Source: an uncultured Prevotellaceae bacterium (GTDB lineage Bacteria > Bacteroidota > Bacteroidia > Bacteroidales > Bacteroidaceae). Taken from it: DNA of 62,956 nucleotides. The position numbers and the translations under genes were made by a program. This document shows positions 34,133 to 44,542 of this stretch, in pieces (within the stretch, counting starts at the first letter, position 1; every line of letters starts with the position of its first letter). The notes beneath the pieces were generated by a model. It did no database searches, was not told the origin of the DNA, and worked only from the letters and a program-made list of their open reading frames with translations. The stretch lies in the NCBI GenBank assembly GCA_900318995.1, contig ONMR01000022.1, forward strand, positions 1-62,956. Direction: 5' to 3'.

Positions 34133-37100
34133 TTATAAATTCTTCAATAGGCACAGATAAGCATCCTCCAGATTGGGTTCTGCCGGCTCAGCGCCCGGGA
34201 ACGGACAGGTTGGTGATATATAACGCACCTTGACCTTGTCGCCGTCCTGGATATGGTTGGCAATGAGTTTCTCGTCCAGTTCACCCAGACGTGAAGCCTC
34301 TATGTCAAACAGCCAGACCTTGTCCTTGGCCAGGTTAACCATGTCATTAGGCTCTCCAAAGTACTTGAGCGAGCCCTTCTCAATGACCACAACCTGGTTA
34401 CATGAACTGGCTATATCCTCAATGATATGGGTTGAGAATATCACGATACGGTCACGACTCAGCTCTACCAGCAGGTTACGGAACCTGATACGCTCCCTGG
34501 GATCAAGACCTGCGGTAGGCTCGTCGACAACAAGGATACGCGGCAGGTTAAGCAGTATGAGAGCAATACCTATACGCTGCTTCATACCGCCCGAGAACGA
34601 GCCTATCTCAGAGTTTCTCTGCTCATACATGTGTACCGATGTGAGCACATACTCCAGTCTCTCTTTACGCACCTTTTCATCGGTAATACCCTTGAGTATT
34701 GCCTGATAATCCAGGAAATCCCATGCGCTCATGGACTCGTACATACCGAACTCCTGAGGCAGGAATCCGATAAGGCTCTGTAGCTCCTCCCTGTACTTGA
34801 GGGTGTCCATACCGTTGATGAAAACAGTTCCATAACTCTGCTTAAGAATTCCGGTTACAATACGCATGAACGTGGATTTACCGGCTCCGTTGGGGCCCAG
34901 CAAACCGAACATTCCGCTGTGAATCTCGAACGATACGCCACGCAGTGCCTTGAACGGTTTCTTGCGTTTGCCAATGATAGGAATACTCTTTACAAACAGG
35001 AACCATGCACGTCTCAACTTGGCTGTCTCACCATCCAGACGCTCCACATTGATGTTGTTGTCATAGAGATAATCCGATGTCTTGCGGATCAACAGGCCAA
35101 GCAACCAGACTGCCGCAATGAATATCACGAATCCCTTACTCTCAATGCGGGTATTCAGGAACAGTACGGCACATATAGGCAAAACCCAATATAGTATCTT
35201 CCTGATTATCGCTGTTATTTCCTTGCCTTTCCTGAAATTAAAATCAATATACTCAAGAATGGCCCTTATAATATTCTTCAGACCGGCCAGAGTAATGATT
35301 GTCATGAGCAAGATCCAACCCTGTTTCTCAAAATACCATCCTGCCATATAGCCTGTGTATGCAAACACAACCACCTGCCATATAAGGCTCACAAAGTCCT
35401 TAGCGTGACGGAAGCTGCGCGACAGTCCCAGACGGCGGCGGATATTGAGTCCACTACGCCACTGACGCAGGAACAGACTGTACCAGTCATATACCTTGAC
35501 CAGGTTACGTACCTCTATCACTATCGGCTCATCAGGCTTGACAATATCCTTGCGTGCAATCCTGACGGAGCTCTTGATGAAGTATGTCACTCCCGGTATA
35601 ATCAGAGCCAGAAGAATTATGTAAAGCAATATCTTGAATATACCCCTGACTCCTGATATAATCGCAATTACACCTACCACAAATATTACAATGTGTAAAA
35701 TATGGGTGTATCGGCCAAGTCCCTTATACCAGGCTCTCATGTTCTCAAACGATATGTAGAGCGTAGGAATAAGAAGCAGTGTCAGTATTGCCGAGAAGGT
35801 AAGACCTCCGATTACGGTCAGCGCAAACGGAGCACCTATCGCACCTGCATACTCATTGTCACCCATAGCCATAGGGATGAGCGTGACTATGGTGGTGATG
35901 GTAGTTATGCAGATAGGTCTCAGACGCGAGTATCCGCTGGTCATGATAGCCCTCATGCGACCGTAGCCCCTTCGACGCAGTGTAGATGAGTAGTCTATCA
36001 GTATGATTCCGTTGTTTACCACAATACCAAGCAAGATAAGGAATCCGGTCAATGTATTGGCATTCATCAGGTTATTGCCCGACAATAGCAATGCCAACAG
36101 CGAACCGATGGCAGCCAACGGTATCGAGAACAACAGGACCACCGGTGTGGTGAGTGACTCGAAAGCCGATGCCAGTATCATGAATATCAGTATGATGGAT
36201 GCCAGAATCAGGAACTTGAACTCACTTGTGGAGTCATCGCCTCGCTGAACTTCGAGAGCCAAACCTGACGGGAGATTGTAGTTGGCAATCAGGTCATCAA
36301 TCTGGTCATGGTAGCCGTCCAGTACATCCTTGGGCAGATCCTCACTCTGAGATATCGAATAGGTTACGTTGACACGGCGGTCACGATTGACGCGGCGTAC
36401 CTCCGACGGTCCGCGGCTCAAACGGATATTTGCTATCTGCTGCAGCTCATGAGTGCCGCCGTTAGCATCTGTCACTATGACACGGCGCAGATCATCCATG
36501 GTCTTTTCCCAACGTCCGGCTTCCTCCTCTTCTTCTGTGAGGTCATCCATTATGACAATGTCATATTCATCGGTTCCGACCTTGAAACTGGCTCCGGTGC
36601 TTGTGGAACGGTTAAGCGACCCCAATGCTGAGGTCACAGCCTGGTTGCTGATGTTGTAAGACGCCATAGCCACCGGGTCAAAGGTAAGTTGTACCTCACG
36701 CCGGCCACCGGGATTATCAACCCTGACATTACGTATAAAATCCAACTGTTCAAGATAGTACCTGAGGTTGTTGGATACTACGCGCATAGTCTCGGTATCG
36801 GAACCCTTCACCACTATCCTCTCCGTGTTATCTCCCACACCAAGAACGCTCATGAACCGGGTAATTGAACTCAGTCCGGATGCATTCTGATTTCCTCTGG
36901 CATAGCCCGGAGTTACACGGACATCTATCTCATTCTCAAGTGCAAGTTCTTCGCCCAACTGCTCTACAATCTGGCTTATGGTCATGCCGCCCTTCTTGTT
37001 GTAACCGTCCTGGAGAGTCACTGTGATTGATGCCTGTTCCTCCTGGATACGGCTCATGACATCCTTCTTCAGGGCAAAACTGTCCAGACGGGCCTCAAGC

Positions 37101-38836
37101 ATGGCTGTTGCCTGATCCGTGTCGTCAAGTGTGCTGCCGCTGGGCATGGTGATGTCCACATTTATCCGGTCACTGTCCACCTGTCGGTTCTGGCCTGTAT
37201 TGCGGGAGAGAGCGAATATGAATGCAATAACCAGAACGGCAACCGCTGTACCCACTGTCGGTCCCGGCTTACGCAAAGCGGTTTTAAGCAACGTGGAATA
37301 CATCTGCAACGGACGGTCATGGATAGACATTTTCTTGAAGAAAACGCTGTTCCCGCCGCCTCCGCGCTCCATCATGGCTGCTGTTGCCATCGGAATGAAG
37401 GTGACAGCCACCAGAAGTGAGAATATCAGCGTCGATATGATAGAGAATCCAATGTTCCTGCCCAGCAGTTTTATCATCGGCTCATCAGAGAACACAAACG
37501 GAAGAAAAACCGTTATTGTGGTGAGCGTAGATGCGATAAGTGCCTTGCGGACCTCCTTCACGCCTTGCAATGCCGCCAGTCGCGGTGGCATTCCCATAGA
37601 GGCCAGACGATAGATGTTCTCCAGCACAACTATACTGCTGTCCAACAACATACCTATAGCCAACGCAATACCCAACAGAGTCAGGGTATTGATGGAGATT
37701 CCGGCTGCATAGAATATATTGAATGCCGATAATACTGAGACCGGAATTGACAATGCTATGAAAAATACAAGGCTCAGGTTGCGCAGGAAGAACCACAAGA
37801 CCAGAATTGCCAGCAATCCGCCTATAAGCGCCAGTTTAACTATCTGGGATATGTTGTTGCTGATCTGGTCTGCCGAGTTGGACTGGACTACAAGCTGAAG
37901 GTCCTGGGCTGCCACCTCCCGGTTAACCTCATTGATACGTTTAAGGGTCCTCTTGGAGAGGTCCAGCAGATTCTCGCCGGCTCCATTGACCAACGATACC
38001 GAGATGGCATCCATGCCGTTCACACGGCTTATGGTAGTCTCCTCCTTGTAGTCAAAGAATACAGTGGCTACATTCTTCAGGTATACAGGTCCCTGGGCAA
38101 CTACCAGATTCTCCACCTGTGACACATCGTCATAGTTGGCATCCAACTGAACATAGTATTTCTTGTCCGGCTCACTGATGAAACCCAGGAACGTACGCTC
38201 CTGATTATACTGGCTAAGTGCCTGGCTTATCTGTGAGTTGGATATGTGCAATGCGCTCATGGCCTCAGGATTGGAGCGGATCTCGATGGATTTGACCCTA
38301 CCTCCATAGACCGTAACGCCTGCAATACCGTCTATGCTCTCCAGACGAGGTACCACATCCTTATCCACAATGGCCCTCAAGCGGTCCACGCCACCCGATC
38401 CGCGAACCTGAAGTGACATAAACTGGTTGCTTATACCGTTGACATTGGCCTGTTGCACATTTACCGACACATCAGACGGGAAATCAGACCTTATGGAGGC
38501 GATTTTCTCCTGAAGTTTTACGGTGGTCATCTTAAGGTTGGTACCTCTCTTGAAATCGACCCTTATGGAGCCCTGTCTGCCGGATACTGTCGATTCCATA
38601 TTCTCAACACCACCCACTGCACTTATAGCCCCCTCAAGCGGGATAATAACCTGCTGCTCCATATAAGCCGGACTCAGATCGCTGCGCGATGATGCTGAGA
38701 CATAAAGCTGAGGTAACTCGGTATTGGGCAGCAGCTCAACCGGCAACTGCTTATACGAGAAATAGCCCAGCAGTGTCATGGCCACCAGAAGCATGCAGAT
38801 AGTTACCCTCCTGTCAATAAATGACTTGGAATTCAT
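34133..38836 (-). CDS. RND efflux permease fused to an ABC ATPase
   Basis: A 1567-residue inner-membrane chimera. Residues 1-~1030 are a full RND permease: start MNSKSFIDRRVTICMLLVAM; porter-domain phrases; TM4 LLDSSIVVLEN with Asp399 and Ser where AcrB has its second Asp. Residues ~1035-1085 add two helices. A strand typical of an ABC domain N-terminus (IVIEVRNLVKVY) is at 1105-1116. About 180 residues with three or more helices interrupt, and the ABC domain resumes at 1296 (KALRGVSFEIHSG). It has Walker A GPNGAGKS 1314-1321, signature FSGGMKQR, Walker B ILVVDEPTAGLD and switch His STH. It overlaps the first RND gene by four bases. Confidence 0.92.
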   Translation of the reverse strand: MNSKSFIDRRVTICMLLVAMTLLGYFSYKQLPVELLPNTELPQLYVSASSRSDLSPAYMEQQVIIPLEGAISAVGGVENMESTVSGRQGSIRVDFKRGTNLKMTTVKLQEKIASIRSDFPSDVSVNVQQANVNGISNQFMSLQVRGSGGVDRLRAIVDKDVVPRLESIDGIAGVTVYGGRVKSIEIRSNPEAMSALHISNSQISQALSQYNQERTFLGFISEPDKKYYVQLDANYDDVSQVENLVVAQGPVYLKNVATVFFDYKEETTISRVNGMDAISVSLVNGAGENLLDLSKRTLKRINEVNREVAAQDLQLVVQSNSADQISNNISQIVKLALIGGLLAILVLWFFLRNLSLVFFIALSIPVSVLSAFNIFYAAGISINTLTLLGIALAIGMLLDSSIVVLENIYRLASMGMPPRLAALQGVKEVRKALIASTLTTITVFLPFVFSDEPMIKLLGRNIGFSIISTLIFSLLVAVTFIPMATAAMMERGGGGNSVFFKKMSIHDRPLQMYSTLLKTALRKPGPTVGTAVAVLVIAFIFALSRNTGQNRQVDSDRINVDITMPSGSTLDDTDQATAMLEARLDSFALKKDVMSRIQEEQASITVTLQDGYNKKGGMTISQIVEQLGEELALENEIDVRVTPGYARGNQNASGLSSITRFMSVLGVGDNTERIVVKGSDTETMRVVSNNLRYYLEQLDFIRNVRVDNPGGRREVQLTFDPVAMASYNISNQAVTSALGSLNRSTSTGASFKVGTDEYDIVIMDDLTEEEEEAGRWEKTMDDLRRVIVTDANGGTHELQQIANIRLSRGPSEVRRVNRDRRVNVTYSISQSEDLPKDVLDGYHDQIDDLIANYNLPSGLALEVQRGDDSTSEFKFLILASIILIFMILASAFESLTTPVVLLFSIPLAAIGSLLALLLSGNNLMNANTLTGFLILLGIVVNNGIILIDYSSTLRRRGYGRMRAIMTSGYSRLRPICITTITTIVTLIPMAMGDNEYAGAIGAPFALTVIGGLTFSAILTLLLIPTLYISFENMRAWYKGLGRYTHILHIVIFVVGVIAIISGVRGIFKILLYIILLALIIPGVTYFIKSSVRIARKDIVKPDEPIVIEVRNLVKVYDWYSLFLRQWRSGLNIRRRLGLSRSFRHAKDFVSLIWQVVVFAYTGYMAGWYFEKQGWILLMTIITLAGLKNIIRAILEYIDFNFRKGKEITAIIRKILYWVLPICAVLFLNTRIESKGFVIFIAAVWLLGLLIRKTSDYLYDNNINVERLDGETAKLRRAWFLFVKSIPIIGKRKKPFKALRGVSFEIHSGMFGLLGPNGAGKSTFMRIVTGILKQSYGTVFINGMDTLKYREELQSLIGFLPQEFGMYESMSAWDFLDYQAILKGITDEKVRKERLEYVLTSVHMYEQRNSEIGSFSGGMKQRIGIALILLNLPRILVVDEPTAGLDPRERIRFRNLLVELSRDRIVIFSTHIIEDIASSCNQVVVIEKGSLKYFGEPNDMVNLAKDKVWLFDIEASRLGELDEKLIANHIQDGDKVKVRYISPTCPFPGAEPAEPNLEDAYLCLLKNL

Positions 38837-41800
38837 TTTCCAGTAATTCTAACTTTAGCGCTCTCAAACACATAATACACACAGGGTATCACCACAAGAC
38901 TCAGCAGAGTCGAGGTGAACAGACCACCTATCACGGCAATGGCCATAGGGGAACTCAGGGATGCTCCGTCTCCAAATCCAAGTGCCATAGGTACAAGCGC
39001 CAGAATTGTGGTAAGACTGGTCATCAGAATTGGTCTGATACGTTGTTGCCCTGCCTCTGCTATGGCATCGGTCAGGCTCAGACCGCTCTCCTTGAGCTGT
39101 CCTATGCGGTCCACCAGAATGATGGAGTTGTTTACTGCAATACCGGACAGCATAACCATACCAATGATACCCATGATATTGACCGTTATGCCCGTTGCGA
39201 GGAACATCAGAACCGCACCTACCAGAGCCAGAGGAATTGTAAGCAGTATTGTGAACGGATGAAGCAGTGATTCAAACTGCGAAGCCATTACCATATACAC
39301 CAGTACTATTGACAACACCAGTGCCAGCAGAAGGCTGTTCATTGATTCGGCACGACGCTCCTCCTCACCTGTCACAGTTATGGAGTAGTTCTGCGGCAGT
39401 TCTATACCCGATACGGCCTCACGTGTACGCTGTGCAGCCTTATCCAGCGATACCGACTCTGCAATATCTGCTGTTACGCGTGTCACGCGGTTCTGATTGA
39501 GGCGGTAAATCTCCTTGGGGGCTGTGCTCTCACTAATCCTGGCCAGCTCCGCAAGACGGTAATCCTTCTGACCCGATGTTATAACCATGCTGTTCAACTC
39601 TGCCAGCGACACGCCGGGAACCTTGATGCTTATATCCCTCATATCACCCTTGTAATCCATCTGTCCTGCCGAACGGCCGTCAAGATGTTGCTGTATCTGA
39701 GTAATGATTGTGGATACGTTTATGTTATTCATACCCGCCAGTGCACGATCAACTGTGATGATAATCTCGGGAGCTCCACCTGCCAGCGAACTCTCAATAT
39801 TATAAAGACAGTCTATAGAATCCACAGCAGTCTTGACCTGATTGGTGATCACAGCCAGCAGGTCCAGGTCCTCACCCTTAACCTCCACTACCAGCGGAGC
39901 GTCTTCGGAGCCCATCATCGAGCTCAATGAGTTGTCATCCTGCGCGAATGTAAGTTCCATTCCCTCTACACCATCCACATATGATGACAGTATCTCGGCA
40001 AGCTGATCCGGAGAAACAGCCGATGAATTGGAGAGCTGAATCTTCATAGAAGCGGTATTCTCACCCTCAAAGTCCATATTCTGGGATGATGCACCGGGGC
40101 CCACATGCGTATAGATTACGCAACCGCTGTCTTGAGACAGGTCAAACACCAGATTCTCAAGACTCTCAAGCGTAGACGATGTACGTTCAAGACTTGTACC
40201 CTCGGCCATACGTACCTTTACGTTAATGGTGTTGTCCTCGGTCTTGGGCATGAATTCCGTACCCACGTAAGGCAGCAGGAATACTGTTCCGGCCACCAGG
40301 ATAACAGATGCTGTAATAACCCACCAACGCTTTTGTACAAGTTTCTTTAGGAATGAGCTGTAGCCTTTGATATTGACCGAACTGAAGTTCTTAAGAGGAA
40401 CAGCCTTTTTGCGTCCGAATATCTTGTCATACAGCGTGGGTATAACCAGAATGGCCACAAACAGTGATGAAAGCAGTGAGAACGTTACAGTCCACGCCTC
40501 ATCTTTGAAAAGTTCACCGGTAGCTCCGTGCAGATAGACTATCGGCAGGAACACTACAATGGTAGTAAGGGTTGATGCCGATACCGCACCGGCAACCTCG
40601 GAAGTTCCGGTGACAGCAGCATCACGTACGGACAGTCCACGCTCCTGATTCCTGAATATGCTTTCAATTACCACTATGGCATTATCCACCAGCATACCCG
40701 CACCCAATGCAAGTCCGCCCAGTGTCAGGATATTTATGGTCAACCCGCTGAAAAACATCAGGTTGAAGGTAGCTATTATGGAAACCGGTATTGATACGGC
40801 CACGATAAGGGTGGTCCCTATCCTGCGCAGGAACACGAACAGCACGATTACCGCCAGAAGTATTCCAAGCAATGCGCTGTTCTTTACCTCGCCTATGGAG
40901 TTGTTGATAAAGGTAGCCTGGTCACTGATCACGATAAAATCATACCCCGGAAGAGACTTACGTATCTTGGCAAGGCTTGTCTTGATACCATCCACGGCTT
41001 TTACCGTATTGAAATCCATCTCCTTGAATACCGATATGCCTATGCTCCGGTTGCCATTCACCCTGACTATATTTTCAGGGTCTCGGTTCTCAAAGTGGAT
41101 TGTAGCCACATCGCGCAGGTAAATGGGAGCCATGCTGGCCGATGCGAATTCGCCCACCTGTCCCTGCTGGGTCTCAGTGTTCTTATATCCGACTATGATA
41201 TTGCCGAACGCGACCTCATCAGTAAGAGTATTGGATCCGGTAACAAGATACTGGAAACCCTGTTCGGATATTCTTCCGCCCGATACCCTCTGGTTGCTTT
41301 CCTGAATGCGTGACGATATATTGTCTACGGTGATGTTGAATGCCTTCAACTTATACGGATCTGCCTCTATGACCAGATTCGTAAACTCATCGCCGGCCAG
41401 CGAAACATCAGCTACACCCTCCACTCTCATCAGCTCATTGCTCACATAGGAGTCCGCCACCTTGCGGAGTTCGGCCATATCGGCAATGTCAGGATTTGAG
41501 AAACCTATTATCATGATAGGTGCAGTGGTGGGGTCTTTCTGTGATATACGGAGGTCCGTAATACGGCTGTCCTGAGAGAAGCTGCTCATAGCTTTCTCAA
41601 GGTCCAGGAACGCCTCGTCCATATTCTTTCGCCAGGCGTACTCAACAGTTATCCTGGCCGTACCTACCTTTACTACCGATGAGACATTGCGCACGTCGCT
41701 CTGACGGGCAATCTGAGACTCCATACTGCGCACAAACTGCTTCTCAATCTCTTCGGGGGGACGCTCTCCGGCGTCTATCTCAACGAATAGACGGGGGCTG

Positions 41801-41925
41801 TTCATGCTTGGGAGCAACTCCACGCTCAGCCTGTCATATGATATCTTTCCGAGCAGCAGTATAGCCAGCACCGCCATTGTGACAGTAACCGGATTCCTGA
41901 CCGCCCAACTTACCAGTCTTTTCAT
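38833..41925 (-). CDS. RND-family efflux permease
   Basis: A 1030-residue RND transporter of the AcrB/HAE class, with twelve expected helices and two large periplasmic loops. Features: MKRLVSWAVRNPVTVTMAVL at the N-terminus; TM4 GMLVDNAIVVIESIF with Asp414 and Asn415 (AcrB has Asp-Asp); PVSIIATFNLMFF; GIAVNNSIILVDRIGQLKE. It uses the proton gradient to expel substrates through the TolC-type channel. With the next gene it gives two non-identical RND subunits, as in heteromeric pumps such as MdtBC. Confidence 0.93.
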   Translation of the reverse strand: MKRLVSWAVRNPVTVTMAVLAILLLGKISYDRLSVELLPSMNSPRLFVEIDAGERPPEEIEKQFVRSMESQIARQSDVRNVSSVVKVGTARITVEYAWRKNMDEAFLDLEKAMSSFSQDSRITDLRISQKDPTTAPIMIIGFSNPDIADMAELRKVADSYVSNELMRVEGVADVSLAGDEFTNLVIEADPYKLKAFNITVDNISSRIQESNQRVSGGRISEQGFQYLVTGSNTLTDEVAFGNIIVGYKNTETQQGQVGEFASASMAPIYLRDVATIHFENRDPENIVRVNGNRSIGISVFKEMDFNTVKAVDGIKTSLAKIRKSLPGYDFIVISDQATFINNSIGEVKNSALLGILLAVIVLFVFLRRIGTTLIVAVSIPVSIIATFNLMFFSGLTINILTLGGLALGAGMLVDNAIVVIESIFRNQERGLSVRDAAVTGTSEVAGAVSASTLTTIVVFLPIVYLHGATGELFKDEAWTVTFSLLSSLFVAILVIPTLYDKIFGRKKAVPLKNFSSVNIKGYSSFLKKLVQKRWWVITASVILVAGTVFLLPYVGTEFMPKTEDNTINVKVRMAEGTSLERTSSTLESLENLVFDLSQDSGCVIYTHVGPGASSQNMDFEGENTASMKIQLSNSSAVSPDQLAEILSSYVDGVEGMELTFAQDDNSLSSMMGSEDAPLVVEVKGEDLDLLAVITNQVKTAVDSIDCLYNIESSLAGGAPEIIITVDRALAGMNNINVSTIITQIQQHLDGRSAGQMDYKGDMRDISIKVPGVSLAELNSMVITSGQKDYRLAELARISESTAPKEIYRLNQNRVTRVTADIAESVSLDKAAQRTREAVSGIELPQNYSITVTGEEERRAESMNSLLLALVLSIVLVYMVMASQFESLLHPFTILLTIPLALVGAVLMFLATGITVNIMGIIGMVMLSGIAVNNSIILVDRIGQLKESGLSLTDAIAEAGQQRIRPILMTSLTTILALVPMALGFGDGASLSSPMAIAVIGGLFTSTLLSLVVIPCVYYVFESAKVRITGK

Positions 41926-41940
41926 CCCTTTAAGTGTAGT

Positions 41941-43002
41941 TTATCTCTGTATCTTAACCTTTGAACCGTCTCTCAGGGTCTCAAAACCACGTATGACCAA
42001 CTGATCGTCCTTATCAAGACCACTCAGCACCTCAACGCTATTCTTTTCCTCAAGACCCAATTTGATCTGCTTTGCTCTGGCAATACCCTGATCAACAACG
42101 AATACTATGCGTCTGTTCCGCTCGTTACGGACAATGTTCTTAGGTATCACGATCGTTGAGCTGTGGCTCTCGGTTACGATATCGGCCTTTACGAACATAC
42201 CCGGTCTTATAAGAAGGTCTTTATTGTTTATTACAAGTTTGCCCTTGAACGTACGGGTCTCGGCACTGATAGCCGGTGACAGTTCTGTTATCTCACCTAT
42301 GATTGTATCCTTGGGAAGTGTATAATGGGTGATGAATGCCTTCTGACCCACCTTGACCTCATTGATTGCACTCTCAGGCAGGTTGATCTCAAGCAGCATG
42401 GAGCTGTAGTCCATGACAGTAGCCACCGATGTACCGCTATTTACCTTTGCCTCGTTAGAGAAATGAGGAAGATTGACAATAACACCGTCAAACGGGGCAC
42501 GGATATTCATCTTCTCCAGATTCATCTGGGCGTTCTCATAGTCCAGACGGGAGTTCATGATCTTGATATCGGAGTTCTTGACTTCCGTCAATGTGGCACC
42601 ACCCTTCTCATAGAGCGATTTTGTCTTGGCCTGTTCCTGCTCGGCAAGCTCCAGGTTAAGACGCTTGGACTCAATCGAGATACCGTTCTCATACGATTTG
42701 TCCTCAATACGTACAATGAGAGCTCCCTTCTTGACCCTGTCACCAAGTTTGTAAGGTTTACCGGTTGCGGGGTTTTTCTGAAGATGATACTTGCCGGCCA
42801 TCTCTGTTGACAACTCAGCCTCGGCATTCGATATGGCGGTACTGTTTGTGGTGAATATCCTGCTCACAGAACCATAGGTAATGTCAGAGACGGATACCGG
42901 TGTGGGTATCTCATTACGATTCATAGTGTTCTCTTGTCTGCACCCTGCCATCAGAAGGACAGAAAGCGCTGTTAGCGAAAGTACGCTGATTCCTGATTTC
43001 AT
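41941..43002 (-). CDS. RND periplasmic adaptor (HlyD/AcrA family) lipoprotein
   Basis: 353 residues. Type II signal peptide with lipobox LLMAGC (Cys21). The biotinyl-lipoyl-like halves (KLGDRVKKGALIVRIEDKS and MNIRAPFDGVIVNLP) flank a coiled-coil hairpin (SKRLNLELAEQEQAKTKSLY ... ENAQMNLEK). Beta-barrel and membrane-proximal domains follow (FKGKLVINNKDLLIRPGMFV). It bridges the RND permeases to the outer membrane channel. It lies 15 bases upstream of the first RND gene. Confidence 0.93.
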   Translation of the reverse strand: MKSGISVLSLTALSVLLMAGCRQENTMNRNEIPTPVSVSDITYGSVSRIFTTNSTAISNAEAELSTEMAGKYHLQKNPATGKPYKLGDRVKKGALIVRIEDKSYENGISIESKRLNLELAEQEQAKTKSLYEKGGATLTEVKNSDIKIMNSRLDYENAQMNLEKMNIRAPFDGVIVNLPHFSNEAKVNSGTSVATVMDYSSMLLEINLPESAINEVKVGQKAFITHYTLPKDTIIGEITELSPAISAETRTFKGKLVINNKDLLIRPGMFVKADIVTESHSSTIVIPKNIVRNERNRRIVFVVDQGIARAKQIKLGLEEKNSVEVLSGLDKDDQLVIRGFETLRDGSKVKIQR

Positions 43003-43018
43003 ATCTGTTGCTTTTTAT

Positions 43019-44527
43019 TTATTTCTTCTTATTCTTTTCGTTGCTCTGCTCATACACAATGGGGACAACCGGCTCATCCTTTTCAAAGTCATAAAGGGTC
43101 AGGACCTTGATATTAAGAAGCTGGACCTTATAGTTTATGATGGCCTGAGTGTATGACATCTTGCTGTTTGACAGCTGATTCTGGAACTGGTTCATCTGCA
43201 GTCCGGTCAGCTCGCCGTTGCGGTAGCGCTCCTCATTGAGGTCATATGTAAGCTGGGCGTTACGCTGGCTCTGCTCGGCTATAGAGATCTGTCCTACCAG
43301 ATTATCCAGGCTGCGACAGGTGCTGCGTACGTTCATCTCTATGCTCTTGAGTTCCTCCTCGGCGTTCAGCTCAAATATCTGCTTTCCTATCTCCGCTGCC
43401 TTGATGCGTGCCTTGCGTGCACCCCAGTCATAAAGCGGAACGCTGAATGAAACAGACACGCGGGGATTGTTGGTAGGATTATCATACAAGTGGTTGAATT
43501 CCGGATTATCGCCCATGATACCGAGCGAAAGCGATATGCTTCCGTTGAAACTGTCATTGTCCTTGACCTGAATCAAAGACATCTCCTGCTGTTCCCTTGA
43601 TATCTGACGCTGCCTTAACTCAAGTCTGGTTGTCATTGCACTCTCAAGTGCTTTGTCAAAATCCACATATACCGGTTCGGCCTCAATGTCGCACACCACA
43701 ATTATATCCTCCTCCAGAGGTATTCCCAGAACCTGCTTGAAATTATCCTTGGCGTTCTCAAGACTCACCCTCTGGTTCTCCAGGCTGGAACGTGACTGGG
43801 CCAGGTTAAGCTCTGCCTGATAGTATTCATCCTTGGTAGTCAGGTCTGCCTCCACCTTGTCCTTTATTATATTGAAGTTCCTCTCGGCGTTCTCAAGTTC
43901 CGATTCGCTGATGGCAAGGTTCTGCTGTGACATGAACAGGCTGTAGAACTGGCTTGTTATGTTACGCTCCACGTTAAGCCTCTGCAGGGCGTAACTTATG
44001 CGGGCGTTCTCATAGTCCATCTCTATCTGACGCATATTCATCTTGGTCCTGTTATATGTAAACAGGGGCTGGTTCAGACTCAGATAAAGACTGTTACTGA
44101 AAGCGCGGTTGGTGTTGGTCTTACCGCCTACGGTAGATTCGTTGCTCTGCCATGACAGATTGTTGTTGAGAGACAGCGTGGCATCGGTCCAGATTATGGG
44201 CTGCGATATGCTGAACGTACCTGACGATGACAAAGAACGGTTTGTGTACCAGTCTGAGTAACGGCTGTCAAACTGACGTGACTGAGAGTACGAAAGCGGC
44301 TGCAGGTTAAGTGAGAACCTTGATTTCAGCGATGCCCTCTGGGCAATCAGGTTCTGCTCGTAGCGCTCCATGCTCATGCGGGAGTTTTTAAGATCCGGAT
44401 TATGCTCTGCACTATACTCCAGAGCCTGCTCCATGGTAAGTACAATCTGTGCCCTGGCTCCGGTTCCAAAGGACGCGGTTAACCCCAAAACGACAATTGC
44501 TGTAATCAAAGATTGTTTTTTAATCAT
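43019..44527 (-). CDS. TolC-family outer membrane efflux protein
   Basis: 502 residues with a signal peptide (QSLITAIVVLGLTASFGTGARA). The duplicated OEP pattern of long helices is seen in EQALEYSAEHNPDLKNSRMS and SELENAERNFNIIKDKVEAD, then SIEMNVRSTCRSLDNLVGQI and LNEERYRNGELTGLQMNQFQ. It forms the trimeric exit duct. The tail FDKDEPV-like FEKDEPVVPIVYEQSNEKNK is basic and hydrophilic. 16 bases separate it from the adaptor gene. Confidence 0.92.
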   Translation of the reverse strand: MIKKQSLITAIVVLGLTASFGTGARAQIVLTMEQALEYSAEHNPDLKNSRMSMERYEQNLIAQRASLKSRFSLNLQPLSYSQSRQFDSRYSDWYTNRSLSSSGTFSISQPIIWTDATLSLNNNLSWQSNESTVGGKTNTNRAFSNSLYLSLNQPLFTYNRTKMNMRQIEMDYENARISYALQRLNVERNITSQFYSLFMSQQNLAISESELENAERNFNIIKDKVEADLTTKDEYYQAELNLAQSRSSLENQRVSLENAKDNFKQVLGIPLEEDIIVVCDIEAEPVYVDFDKALESAMTTRLELRQRQISREQQEMSLIQVKDNDSFNGSISLSLGIMGDNPEFNHLYDNPTNNPRVSVSFSVPLYDWGARKARIKAAEIGKQIFELNAEEELKSIEMNVRSTCRSLDNLVGQISIAEQSQRNAQLTYDLNEERYRNGELTGLQMNQFQNQLSNSKMSYTQAIINYKVQLLNIKVLTLYDFEKDEPVVPIVYEQSNEKNKKK

Positions 44528-44542
44528 ATGCTGTTCTTTATT

